64,000 nt of DNA, taken from the NCBI GenBank assembly GCA_038749025.1, contig JBCDIL010000016.1:1-64000 (forward strand), read 5' to 3'. Source of the stretch: JBCAXA01 sp038749025 (lineage in GTDB: Bacteria; Pseudomonadota; Gammaproteobacteria; Steroidobacterales; Woeseiaceae). The notes under the pieces were generated by a model. The model ran no database searches, was not told the origin of the DNA, and saw nothing but the letters and a program-made list of their open reading frames with translations. Each line of letters opens with the position of its first letter. Within the stretch, counting starts at the first letter, position 1. Position numbers and translations under genes: made by a program. Below, in pieces: positions 26,663 to 35,589 of the stretch.

Positions 26663-28048
26663 ATGCAAGTCTACGGCAACATTCTCGACATGGTCGGCCG
26701 CACACCGATGTTGGAGGTGAGCCGGCTCGATACCGGGCCGTGCCAGTTGTTCCTCAAGCTGGAGCTCATGAACCCGGGCGGCTCGATTAAAGACCGGATC
26801 GCCATGTCGATGATCGACGAAGCGGAACGGCGCGGTGATCTCAAGCCTGGCGCAACGATCGTCGAGGCGACCGCTGGCAATACCGGCCTTGGACTGGCCT
26901 TGGTTGCCCGCCAGCGTGGCTACCATCTGGTTCTCGTCATCCCGGACAAGATGAGTCAGGAAAAAATATTCAATCTTCGTGCAATGGGTGCCGAGGTGGT
27001 TCTGACTCGGTCGGACGTCGCGAAGGGTCATCCTGCGTACTACCAAGACCTAGGCCAGCGGCTGGCTGACGAATCGGGTGGTTATTTCATCAATCAATTC
27101 GCGAATCCAGACAACCCTCTCGCCCATGAGCGGACGACCGCCCCCGAGATCGATGAGCAAATGGGCGGCGACCTCGATGCCATTGTTGTTGGTGTTGGTT
27201 CGAGCGGCACGATTACCGGGCTGTCGCGGTTTTTCGCACAGAAGTCAAAGCCGGTTGATCTGGTTCTCGCTGATCCTGAGGGTTCTGTACTCGCCGATTA
27301 CATTGCGACGGGTAACCTCGGCACAAAAGGTAGTTGGCTGGTCGAAGGTATCGGCGAAGACTTCATCCCAGATATTGCCGATTTTTCCGGAGTCGCGAAG
27401 GCCTACACAATTACCGATCGTGAATCATTTTCGGCGGCACGAGAGTTGCTAAAGCAAGAGGGGTTGCTGGCGGGGTCCTCGTCGGGCACGTTATTGGCGG
27501 CAGCGCTTAAGTACTGCCGCGAACAAACGTCGCCGAAGCGCGTGGTTGCGTTCGCCTGCGATACCGGCAACAAGTACCTGTCAAAGCTCTACAACGACTA
27601 CTGGCTCGAAGACCAAGGCTTGGTCGAGGCGGACACGACCGGTGACCTGACCGATTTAATCGGTCGACGCCACGATAAGGCCGCCACGATTACCGTGGGT
27701 CCAGACGATGTCTTAACGACCGCGCACAATCGCTTACGCAATGCGGGGATTTCGCAATTACCGGTTATGGACGACGGTGCGCTTGTCGGTGTATTGACCG
27801 AAGATGACATTATCCGCTACGCATTCGGTCATCCCGAACTGCTCAACTCGCCCGTGCGCGACGCTATGCAGGAAACTTTCGTGCGGTTGCAACATGACGA
27901 GTCGATCAACAACCTCGTCGCATTGCTGCAGGTGCGGACCTGTGCGGCCATTTTGAGCGGCGATACGTTCCTCGGTTTGGTCACACGCGCCGACGTTCTC
28001 AATCATCTTCGCAAACAGATGACCGGTGCCGCTGTGCCGGTGCCATAG
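26663..28048 (+). CDS. cbs: Cystathionine beta-synthase
   Basis: A 461-residue PLP enzyme that condenses serine with homocysteine. The fold-type II core covers residues 1-325, with the PLP lysine in NPGGSIKDRIAM (Lys43), the phosphate-binding GVGSSGTITG and TAGNTGLGLAL. Two tandem CBS domains at about 338-458 (ITVGPDDVLTTAHNRLRNAGISQLPVMDD; VTRADVLNHL) are the AdoMet-binding regulatory module in many CBS enzymes and separate it from cysteine synthases. It starts at ATG 26663, divergent from prmC, and is followed 16 bases later by the cystathionine lyase gene, giving a reverse-transsulfuration pair. Confidence 0.93.
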   Translation: MQVYGNILDMVGRTPMLEVSRLDTGPCQLFLKLELMNPGGSIKDRIAMSMIDEAERRGDLKPGATIVEATAGNTGLGLALVARQRGYHLVLVIPDKMSQEKIFNLRAMGAEVVLTRSDVAKGHPAYYQDLGQRLADESGGYFINQFANPDNPLAHERTTAPEIDEQMGGDLDAIVVGVGSSGTITGLSRFFAQKSKPVDLVLADPEGSVLADYIATGNLGTKGSWLVEGIGEDFIPDIADFSGVAKAYTITDRESFSAARELLKQEGLLAGSSSGTLLAAALKYCREQTSPKRVVAFACDTGNKYLSKLYNDYWLEDQGLVEADTTGDLTDLIGRRHDKAATITVGPDDVLTTAHNRLRNAGISQLPVMDDGALVGVLTEDDIIRYAFGHPELLNSPVRDAMQETFVRLQHDESINNLVALLQVRTCAAILSGDTFLGLVTRADVLNHLRKQMTGAAVPVP

Positions 28049-28064
28049 CCCAATCAGGATACCC

Positions 28065-29219
28065 ATGAGTCAACGTAAGCTACGCTTTGCCAGCCAGGCC
28101 ATTCATGGCGGGCAGGCACCCGATCCGAGCACCGGCGCGATCATGCCGCCGATTTATCAGACGTCCACCTACGTGCAGTCGAGCCCCGGTGTTCACCAAG
28201 GGTTTGAGTACTCGCGAACGCACAACCCAACCCGCTTCGCGTGGGAGCGTTGTATAGCGGTATTGGAGAGCGGCAGCCGCGGTTTCGCGTTTGCCTCCGG
28301 CATGGCGGCCATTGCGACCATTCTTGAGATGTTTGATGCCGGTTCGCACATCGTCGCCGGTGATGACTTGTACGGTGGTACCGTTCGGCTGTTCGACCGG
28401 GTTCGTGCCCGTACGGCTAACCTTGAGTTCGATTACGTCGATACGACCGATCTGGATGCGGTTCGCGCGGCGCTCACGCCAACGACCAAGTTGGTGTGGG
28501 TCGAAACGCCTAGCAACCCGTTGCTCAAACTGACCGATATCGCCGCGGTAGCCGAGCTTGCCCGCGCGGTTGGCGCGTTACTTGTCGTCGATAACACGTT
28601 TGCTACGCCGTGGGGGCAGCAGCCGTTAACGCTCGGTGCCGATATCGTTATGCATTCGGCCACAAAGTTCCTCAACGGCCATTCCGACATGGTGGGCGGC
28701 ATCGCCGTGACAGCCAGCGACGAGATCGGCGAAACGCTAGCGTTTTTGCAAAACTCGGCCGGCGGCGTTGCCGGTCCGTTCGATAGCTTTCTGGCCTTAC
28801 GTGGCGTGAAAACGCTCGACATACGGATGCAGCGCCACAACGCGAGCGCACACACCATCGCTGAATGGTTAAGCAACGATGCCCGTGTCGAGTCTGTGCT
28901 GTACCCGGGATTGCCGAGCCATCCGCAGCACGAGCTCGCGCAATCGCAAATGCAAGGTGGCGGCGGAATTGTCACGTTTTTCATTCGCGGTGGCCTCGAC
29001 GAGGCGCGACGCTTTCTTGAACGGTGCCAAGTCTTCGCACTGGCCGAAAGCCTCGGCGGCGTTGAGAGTCTCGTCGACCACCCAGCGATCATGACGCATG
29101 CGTCGGTACCGGCCGAGAAGCGCGCGGCGATTGGCTTGACCGACACGCTGATTCGGCTGTCGGTTGGCATTGAAGATGTGGCTGACTTAATCGACGATTT
29201 GGATAACGCGCTCGGCTAA
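28065..29219 (+). CDS. Cystathionine gamma-lyase (Cys/Met metabolism PLP family)
   Basis: A 384-residue fold-type I PLP enzyme. The PLP lysine is in HSATKFLNGHSD (Lys201); other family marks are YSRTHNPTRFAWE, FASGMAAIATIL and GGVESLVDHPAIMTHAS. ATG 28065 has AGGA upstream. Cystathionine gamma-lyase, gamma-synthase and beta-lyase are not safely separated by eye. The immediately preceding CBS gene points to gamma-lyase, completing homocysteine-to-cysteine conversion, and the SVPAEKR near the C-terminus is typical of that subgroup. Confidence 0.85.
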   Translation: MSQRKLRFASQAIHGGQAPDPSTGAIMPPIYQTSTYVQSSPGVHQGFEYSRTHNPTRFAWERCIAVLESGSRGFAFASGMAAIATILEMFDAGSHIVAGDDLYGGTVRLFDRVRARTANLEFDYVDTTDLDAVRAALTPTTKLVWVETPSNPLLKLTDIAAVAELARAVGALLVVDNTFATPWGQQPLTLGADIVMHSATKFLNGHSDMVGGIAVTASDEIGETLAFLQNSAGGVAGPFDSFLALRGVKTLDIRMQRHNASAHTIAEWLSNDARVESVLYPGLPSHPQHELAQSQMQGGGGIVTFFIRGGLDEARRFLERCQVFALAESLGGVESLVDHPAIMTHASVPAEKRAAIGLTDTLIRLSVGIEDVADLIDDLDNALG

Positions 29220-29301
29220 TCCATCGACGGCAGGCGTTGTCTACCGATTGCGGCTGCGACGCTAAGCCGCCGGTGTGATTGCCGCGCGGGCGGGTTCGTT
29301 G

Positions 29302-30297
29302 TCAGCGCGGCGACATACCTGCCGCCCGATAAATGGCATCGATCGCTACCATGTTTGCGACGGCGTCGGCACCGCCGGTCACAGGTGTCGCACGGCCCGC
29401 AATCACATCCAGAACATGTGTCAGTTGATGCCAGTACGTCGACTGTCCGTCGACCGACGTCGAGGTCATCTCGCCGTCGACGGTGATGACGAGCGAATGG
29501 CCATCGTGCGGCGCGAGGGGGTTCGTGACGACGATTGAGCCACGGTCAGCCACGATGCGAAGCTCAGCGGCAAAGGCTTTGTCGATTGCCATCGAGCAGG
29601 CGATCTCCGCTGTAACGCCGGCAAAGTCGAGCGCTGCGCGCATCTCGAGATCGATGCCCGGCCGTTCCTGGACGGCGTTCGCGGTAACCACCGTAGGTTC
29701 GCCGCCCATGATGGTGCGAACCCAGTGTACGGGGTAACAACCCAGATCCATCAGCGCACCGCCACCGACGCTCAGCGTGTGTCGCAGCTCCCCCTCGACA
29801 TAAGGAATGGCGACGTCAAACCGCGCCTTTAGCGATCGTATTTCGCCGATACGGCCACTTGCCACCGTTGCTAGCACGTGCTCGAACAACGGGTGGTAGC
29901 GGTAATGAAACGCCTCAATCAATTCGCCGGCAGACGTCTCGGCCGCCGCCAGCATCGCGCGCGCTTCCACCGCATTCATCGCGAACGGCTTTTCACAAAG
30001 GACATGCTTGCCGTTTGCGAGCGCCTGTTGTGACCAATGGCAATGACCGGAAGGCGGCAACGCGTTGTAAACGAGATCAACGGCGTCGCTTGATACCAAT
30101 GCGTCGTAGTCAGCTTCGACAACCGGGATGCCGTGCTCGCTCGCGTAGCGACGCGCTTTCTCAGCGGAGCTGGCGGCGATTCGTGTTACCTCGACACCAT
30201 CGATGTATTGCGCCGGTTCGATGATCGCACCCCGTGCGATCCGCGACGCACCGAGTAGGCCGATACGAATCGGACTATTGGGTGGCTGCGATCTCAT
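29302..30297 (-). CDS. Gfo/Idh/MocA-family NAD(P)-dependent oxidoreductase
   Basis: A 331-residue dehydrogenase with an N-terminal Rossmann fold (RIGLLGASRIARGAIIEPA) and the conserved CEKPFAMNAVEA, followed by the GFO/IDH C-terminal domain (GGGALMDLGCYPVHWVRTI). The subgroup with EKPF and DLGCYPVH includes sugar and trans-dihydrodiol dehydrogenases; the substrate cannot be read from sequence. ATG 30297 overlaps the upstream DUF885 gene by 23 bases; an upstream GTG in frame (30327) would overlap more. Probably cotranscribed with that gene. Confidence 0.88.
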   Translation of the reverse strand: MRSQPPNSPIRIGLLGASRIARGAIIEPAQYIDGVEVTRIAASSAEKARRYASEHGIPVVEADYDALVSSDAVDLVYNALPPSGHCHWSQQALANGKHVLCEKPFAMNAVEARAMLAAAETSAGELIEAFHYRYHPLFEHVLATVASGRIGEIRSLKARFDVAIPYVEGELRHTLSVGGGALMDLGCYPVHWVRTIMGGEPTVVTANAVQERPGIDLEMRAALDFAGVTAEIACSMAIDKAFAAELRIVADRGSIVVTNPLAPHDGHSLVITVDGEMTSTSVDGQSTYWHQLTHVLDVIAGRATPVTGGADAVANMVAIDAIYRAAGMSPR

Positions 30298-32062
30298 CCA
30301 CTTGCCGTTCGATATCGGCGCGTACACGTGTCTCGAGTAAGTTCAATGGCAACGCGCCCCGCAGCAATACTTGATCGTGGAACGTCGGTAAGTCGAAGGC
30401 GTCGCCGAGTGTCGCTTCGGCGTGACGACGTAGTTCCCAAATCTTGAGTTCGCCAAGTTTGTACGCCAGGGCTTGCCCGGGCCATGAGATGTAACGGTCT
30501 ACTTCGGCCCGGACATTCGCGCGTGACAGCGACGTGTTGCTCGCCAGAAACTCATTCGCTTGCTCACGACTCCAGCCCATCGCGTGGATGCCGGTATCGA
30601 TAACCAAACGGCACGCACGCCACATTTCATAGCTGAGACGACCGAAGTGGGAGTACGCATTGTCGTAAAGACCCATCTCGACGCCGAGTTTCTCTGTGTA
30701 CAACGCCCAGCCTTCGCCAAACGCACTGAAATACAGGCGCTGGCGGAAGTCAGGTAAATCGGCGAGCTCTTGGGCCAACGCAATTTGGAAGTGATGGCCT
30801 GGAACGGCTTCGTGCAGTGTTAGCGCGGTAAGCTCGTACAGCGGTCGTTGGTCGAGGGCGTAGGTGTTTACCCAGTAGGCGCCGCCTGTGGTGCCGCCCG
30901 CTTTCGCCGAGTTGTACGAGGCGGTCGTGTAGTTCGGTGCAATCGCGTCGGGTACCGGGACGACGCCGTACGGCAGCCGTGGCAGCGTGTTGAAAAACCC
31001 CGGTAGTACATAGTCGATTCGCTTTGAAATGAAAGCCGCTTCCTTCAGCAGCTCTGTCGCCGTGCGTGCGTAGAACTGCTCGTCGGTTCGCAAAAATTCG
31101 GTAAATTCAGAAAAGCTGCCCTCGAAACCGGAATCGGCGATGACCTCGTCCATTTCAGCGCGAATACGTGCCACTTCGTCGAGGCCAATGCGGTGGATGT
31201 CCGCTGGCGTGAGGTCGGTCCGTGTCGCATAGCGGCGAATCTGAAACGTGTAGTAATCGTCGCCATCCGGTAACTCGGTCGCGCCTAAGGTCTCGGTAGC
31301 CGCGTCTAAGTAGTCTCCCTCCAGAAAATCGGCCAGTGCCGTTAGTGCAGCGTAAGCGCCATCACGAATGGCAGCGGCTGCGTCGGCGCGTAGTTGCGCT
31401 TGTTCCGCTGCCGGTATCGAGTCGGGCAAAGCAATGAAGGGTCGGTACAGTGAATGCTCTTCCGCGCTCGCCTTGACCTGCGCGCGTACCGTCGGGGCAA
31501 TGCCTTCAATGACGATGCGCGGCAGCACGAACCCGTCATCGATGCCGCGCCGCATGTTCGTAATGTTCTCGCTAAAGTAACGCGGGAAATCATTAATCCG
31601 GGCTATATAGTCCTCGTAGTCGGCGACACCGGTAAACCGAATGCCACGACTGGCGCTAAGCGCACCGGTAAAGAAACCGGAGAAGCTATTGAACGGAATA
31701 CGTTCGAGGCTGAGTTCTTTCGACCGAATACTCTCTTCCAAAACCCAGACCAACAAGTCACGGTTAATCGACGAGTCGCTGTCGAACATAGCGGTATCGA
31801 GATCGCGTGCGCGCGCCAAGAAATCACGTTCTGCTGCAAGGCGGCGCGCTTTGTCATTCGGCGTAATACTGGGCAGGCGATTATTGCCAGACTTATCGCC
31901 GACACTCGTCGCCAGTATGGGGCTTTCGTTGACGCGGTAGTCCCAGTAGTCGACGAGGAGCGCGTCGAGGCCGCTGTCGTTCGCGCTAGCTGTCGTGCCG
32001 AAGAGGCAACAAGCAACTACTGGCAATAAGGATAATGAACGTTGGCGTAGGCTTGTACGCAT
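30275..32062 (-). CDS. DUF885 family putative metallohydrolase, exported
   Basis: A 595-residue protein of the DUF885 family, related to zinc metallopeptidases. Residues 1-27 are a signal peptide (LLPVVACCLFGTTASA), so it acts in the periplasm or is secreted. The zinc-site motif LHEAVPGHHFQIAL, an HExxxGHH variant near residue 420, and the downstream FGEGWALYTEKLG are intact. Members are proposed carboxypeptidase-like enzymes, with no defined substrate. The following Gfo/Idh/MocA gene overlaps it. Confidence 0.88.
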   Translation of the reverse strand: MRTSLRQRSLSLLPVVACCLFGTTASANDSGLDALLVDYWDYRVNESPILATSVGDKSGNNRLPSITPNDKARRLAAERDFLARARDLDTAMFDSDSSINRDLLVWVLEESIRSKELSLERIPFNSFSGFFTGALSASRGIRFTGVADYEDYIARINDFPRYFSENITNMRRGIDDGFVLPRIVIEGIAPTVRAQVKASAEEHSLYRPFIALPDSIPAAEQAQLRADAAAAIRDGAYAALTALADFLEGDYLDAATETLGATELPDGDDYYTFQIRRYATRTDLTPADIHRIGLDEVARIRAEMDEVIADSGFEGSFSEFTEFLRTDEQFYARTATELLKEAAFISKRIDYVLPGFFNTLPRLPYGVVPVPDAIAPNYTTASYNSAKAGGTTGGAYWVNTYALDQRPLYELTALTLHEAVPGHHFQIALAQELADLPDFRQRLYFSAFGEGWALYTEKLGVEMGLYDNAYSHFGRLSYEMWRACRLVIDTGIHAMGWSREQANEFLASNTSLSRANVRAEVDRYISWPGQALAYKLGELKIWELRRHAEATLGDAFDLPTFHDQVLLRGALPLNLLETRVRADIERQVDEIAATQ

Positions 32063-32134
32063 GGGGCATTCATCGCAGCGACTATCGTGGGTAACAGTGT
32101 GACCGGGTAGGCGGCCCCACTCAAGCGGCGCCTA

Positions 32135-33133
32135 CTAGGTCAACATAGGTTGTTCAATACCTTTGCTTCGCAAAAACTCGGTGTTAAACAAGCGCTCTGC
32201 GTAGCGTTGCCCCGAGTCGCAAAGAATCGTCACGATCGTGTGGCCCCCCCCGAGTTCGCGCGCGAGCCGTACAGCGGCGGCCACGTTAAGCCCGCTGGAG
32301 CCGCCGAGTACGAGCCCTTCATCACGAATCAACGCGTAGGTCATATCGATCGCCGCCTGATCGTCAATACGGTAGCTGATGTCGATCGGGGTGTCGGCGA
32401 GATTGTCGGTAATGCGTGAGTTGCCGATGCCTTCGGTGATCGAGCTACCGCAGATGTCGATCGTGCCCGTGGCAAAGTAAGCATGCAGTCCGGAGCCGCC
32501 CGGGTCGGCCAGCCCGATTTTTACCGTCGCGTTGTGCGCGCGAAGGGCTCTGGCAACGCCACCCAACGTGCCGCCCGTGCCAGCGGCGCAAATGAACGCG
32601 TCGACACCGCCATCGGTAGCGGCGATGATTTCAGCGCCGGTGGTTTGTTCATGGTAGCGGCGGTTGGCCGTGTTATCGAACTGGTTCGGCCAAAATGCCG
32701 AGCCGGGTGAATCGGCGTTCATCGCCTCGGCAATCCGACGGGATTCGTGGACGAAATGCGCAGGGTTTCGAAACGGCACGGCCGGTATCTGCTTCACCTC
32801 GGCACCGTAGCTCTTAAGGGTGGCTACTTTTTCCGGACTTTGCGTGTTCGGCATGACAATCACTGTTCGCAGGCCGAGCGCGCGCCCCACGACCGCCAAG
32901 CCGATGCCGGTATTGCCGGCCGTCCCTTCGACGATCGTCGTGCCCGGCGCTAGTGATTCGCCCTCGTTAGCGGCCAGCAGCATACCGAGGGCAGCACGAT
33001 CTTTGACCGATCCGCCCGGATTCAGAAACTCCGCTTTCCCTAGGATCTCGCAGCCGGTTTCGTCGGAGATGCGGCGTAGACGTATGAGCGGTGTATTACC
33101 GATGCAGTCGAGGACGCTAGCCGCGACGGTCAC
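32135..33133 (-). CDS. Cysteine synthase-like PLP enzyme (CysK/CysM family)
   Basis: A 332-residue fold-type II PLP enzyme. The PLP lysine lies in NPGGSVKDRAALG (Lys44), with GTAGNTGIGLAV, ICAAGTGGTLGGVARAL and GLVLGGSSGLNVAAAV. The PNQFDNTANRRYHEQTTGAEI block resembles CysK-type O-acetylserine sulfhydrylases and eukaryotic Cys synthase 1-like/cysteine desulfhydrase enzymes. No CBS domains are present, unlike the paralogue at 26.7 kb. It overlaps the prfA stop by 4 bases and so joins the hemA-prfA transcript. Confidence 0.85.
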   Translation of the reverse strand: MTVAASVLDCIGNTPLIRLRRISDETGCEILGKAEFLNPGGSVKDRAALGMLLAANEGESLAPGTTIVEGTAGNTGIGLAVVGRALGLRTVIVMPNTQSPEKVATLKSYGAEVKQIPAVPFRNPAHFVHESRRIAEAMNADSPGSAFWPNQFDNTANRRYHEQTTGAEIIAATDGGVDAFICAAGTGGTLGGVARALRAHNATVKIGLADPGGSGLHAYFATGTIDICGSSITEGIGNSRITDNLADTPIDISYRIDDQAAIDMTYALIRDEGLVLGGSSGLNVAAAVRLARELGGGHTIVTILCDSGQRYAERLFNTEFLRSKGIEQPMLT

Positions 33134-34218
33134 GGCGATTCTTCGAGCTGCGCGAGTAGGTCGGCTTGGTGCTCTTGCAACAGCGGTCCGAGAACCGGGT
33201 CGAGATCACCGGCCATGACCTCGGCGAGCTTGTACAACGTCAGATTAACGCGATGGTCGGTGATCCGGCCCTGCGGATAGTTGTAGGTTCGAATGCGCTC
33301 TGACCGATCGCCGCTACCGACGAGGCTGCGGCGTTGCTCGGCTTGCTCGGTTTGTTGCGCGGTCACTTGTACGTCCATCAACCGGGCCGATAGCAGCGAT
33401 AACGCTCGTGCTTTGTTCTTGTGTTGTGAGCGCTCGTCTTGGCACTCGACGACAATGCCCGAGGGTAAGTGGGTGATACGAACAGCGGAATCGGTTTTGT
33501 TGACGTGCTGACCACCGGCACCGGACGCGCGGTAGGTATCGATTCGAAGGTCTGCGTTATTGACCTCGACCGCATCGACTTCGGCCGGCTCGGCCAAAAT
33601 CGCAACGGTACAGGCCGAGGTATGAACGCGGCCTTGCGACTCGGTCTCGGGGACCCGTTGGACGCGGTGGGCGCCAGACTCAAACTTCAACGCCGAGTAA
33701 GCCGCTTCGCCTTCAATACGACTGATAATCTCTTTAAAGCCGCCGTGTTCACCGTCGTTGGCGGACAACACTTCTAATCGCCAGCCGCGTTGCTCGACGT
33801 AGCGCGAATACATTCGGAACAGATCGCCAGCGAAAATCGCGGCTTCGTCGCCGCCAGTACCGGCGCGAATCTCCAGGTAGATGTTCGCATCGTCGTTCGG
33901 ATCGCGTGGTAGGAGCGCTACCTTTAGCGCTTGTTCAAGCTCCTCCTGCTCCGCTTGCAGTTGCGCCGTTTCTTCTTCGCCCATTCGGCGCATGTCGGCG
34001 TCGCTATCAGCGGCGAGTTCTTGCGCGTCGACAAGCTCGGTTCCAACGTTGCTGAAGCGTTCGTACAACTTAACCACCGGTTCGATGCGCGCGTACTCGC
34101 GCGATAAGTCGCGGAAACGGTTTTGATCGCCGATGATCTCGGGGTCGGACAGCAGCGCGGCGGTTTCCTCGAACCGTTCCCGCAGGCGGTCAAGATTCGC
34201 ACGAATGCTGTCTTTCAT
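33130..34218 (-). CDS. prfA: Peptide chain release factor 1
   Basis: A 362-residue RF1 that terminates at UAA and UAG. The GGQ tripeptide is in ASGAGGQHVNKTDSAV (about residue 235) and the domain 2 block HRVQRVPETESQGRVHTSA is present. Its length matches E. coli RF1 (360). It is sandwiched by 4-base overlaps between hemA and the cysK-like gene; hemA-prfA is a standard gammaproteobacterial pair, but the usual third member prmC is displaced to 25.7-26.6 kb. Confidence 0.98.
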   Translation of the reverse strand: MKDSIRANLDRLRERFEETAALLSDPEIIGDQNRFRDLSREYARIEPVVKLYERFSNVGTELVDAQELAADSDADMRRMGEEETAQLQAEQEELEQALKVALLPRDPNDDANIYLEIRAGTGGDEAAIFAGDLFRMYSRYVEQRGWRLEVLSANDGEHGGFKEIISRIEGEAAYSALKFESGAHRVQRVPETESQGRVHTSACTVAILAEPAEVDAVEVNNADLRIDTYRASGAGGQHVNKTDSAVRITHLPSGIVVECQDERSQHKNKARALSLLSARLMDVQVTAQQTEQAEQRRSLVGSGDRSERIRTYNYPQGRITDHRVNLTLYKLAEVMAGDLDPVLGPLLQEHQADLLAQLEESP

Positions 34219-35474
34219 CGGTCGTCGCGCTTGATATCGAACAGCTCGACGACGGCGCTCATAAGGTCCTGATCGTCTGCTTCGGCCGCGCGTCGAATGG
34301 CGTCGGTCGGGGCGTGCAACAGCTTGTTGGTCAGCGTATTGGCCAGAAACTCAAGGGCCTCGTCAGCACCTTTAGTCTCGGCGCGTCGTTTCGCTGCCAC
34401 CAGTACGTCGTCACGCAAGTGTTCGGCGCGTGCACGGACGGCGCGAATCATCGGTGCTACTTCCACCGTCCGGCCGTCGGCTTCGTACTTCGATAACGCG
34501 CCGTCGATCAGTTTCTCGGCATCGACCGCCGCTTTTTGTCGCGCGGCCAAGCTTTCGGTAATAACCCCTTGCAGATCGTCAACCGTGTACAAGTAAATGT
34601 CGGTGAGGTCGGCAACCTCGGGCTCGATGTCTCGCGGTACCGCAATGTCGGCGACGAAAACCGGTTGGCGACGCCGGCGTTTCTTGAGCGCCGCGGCCAT
34701 CGCCTGTGTCGTGATAATCGGATCTGGGCTGCGTGTCGACGCGACGATGATGTCGGCATCAGCGAGCACCGTGTCGATGGCCGACAGGCCAAGGCCGACA
34801 CCGCCAAACTCGCTGGCCAGCGCTTCGGCGTTAGCAACGGTCCGATTGGCAATAAAAAGTCGCCCGATGTTGTGGCGATGCAAGTGCCGCGCGACGAGGT
34901 CGATCGTCTCGCCAGCGCCGATCAACAGCGCCGTCAATTTCTGGAATCGGTCGAGCAAGTTCGTCGCCAGGTTGACAGCCGCATAAGCCACCGACACCGG
35001 GTTCTCACCGATCGCCGTCTCGGTTCGAATTTGCTTGGCAGTCGAGAAGGCAAATCGACAGGCGCGATCGAGTACAGGACCGGCAGATTCCAATTCTCGG
35101 GCCTGGCGGAAGGCGTCTTTTAACTGGCCAGCGATTTGCGGTTCGCCGAGGACGACCGAGTCGAGGCCGGCAGCGACCCGGCAGAGGTGGCGGGTAACGT
35201 CGAGTCCGTCCAGTTCGAACAGCGAATCGGTCGTCGTGGAATCGAGACCGAGTTTTCGAATCAGCCAGTCGCGCGTTGACCCGGCCGCGCCGTTATCACC
35301 GTAGCCGATGATTTCGGTTCGGTTGCAGGTCGAGAGCACCATCGCTTCATCGACGCCGGCGTCGCCACGCAAAGCAGCGACGACAGTTGGAATGTCGGCA
35401 GGGTCGAACACAACCCGCTCGCGGATTTCCACGGGGGCCGTGTTATGGTTAATGCCGAGGACAAAAAGCGGCAT
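34215..35474 (-). CDS. hemA: Glutamyl-tRNA reductase
   Basis: A 419-residue NADPH enzyme of C5 tetrapyrrole synthesis that reduces glutamyl-tRNA to glutamate-1-semialdehyde. The N-terminus has GINHNTAPVEIRERVVF and the catalytic cysteine in LSTCNRTEI is Cys50, the same number as in E. coli. A nucleotide-binding domain follows (LIGAGETIDLVARHL) and then a helical dimerisation domain. It is divergent from the TPR lipoprotein gene across a 115-base gap. Confidence 0.97.
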   Translation of the reverse strand: MPLFVLGINHNTAPVEIRERVVFDPADIPTVVAALRGDAGVDEAMVLSTCNRTEIIGYGDNGAAGSTRDWLIRKLGLDSTTTDSLFELDGLDVTRHLCRVAAGLDSVVLGEPQIAGQLKDAFRQARELESAGPVLDRACRFAFSTAKQIRTETAIGENPVSVAYAAVNLATNLLDRFQKLTALLIGAGETIDLVARHLHRHNIGRLFIANRTVANAEALASEFGGVGLGLSAIDTVLADADIIVASTRSPDPIITTQAMAAALKKRRRRQPVFVADIAVPRDIEPEVADLTDIYLYTVDDLQGVITESLAARQKAAVDAEKLIDGALSKYEADGRTVEVAPMIRAVRARAEHLRDDVLVAAKRRAETKGADEALEFLANTLTNKLLHAPTDAIRRAAEADDQDLMSAVVELFDIKRDDR

Positions 35475-35488
35475 CTAACGGAATCGTT

Positions 35489-35518
35489 TTTCCACGCGCA
35501 GGTCTTACCCTCTATGAT
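35489..35518 (+). promoter_or_regulatory. Candidate promoter for the TPR lipoprotein-lolB operon
   Basis: TTTCCA (35489-35494, four of six to -35 consensus), an 18-base spacer and TATGAT (35513-35518, five of six to -10 consensus) read toward the TPR gene 72 bases downstream. Found by eye in the hemA divergent gap; no other evidence. Confidence 0.4.
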
Positions 35519-35589
35519 AGGCGACTTTCGAGCTGCTTGCTGCCTTGCTCGTTAAGGGCCGCCGCGTTCTTCCTAGGAGTTTAACCATT

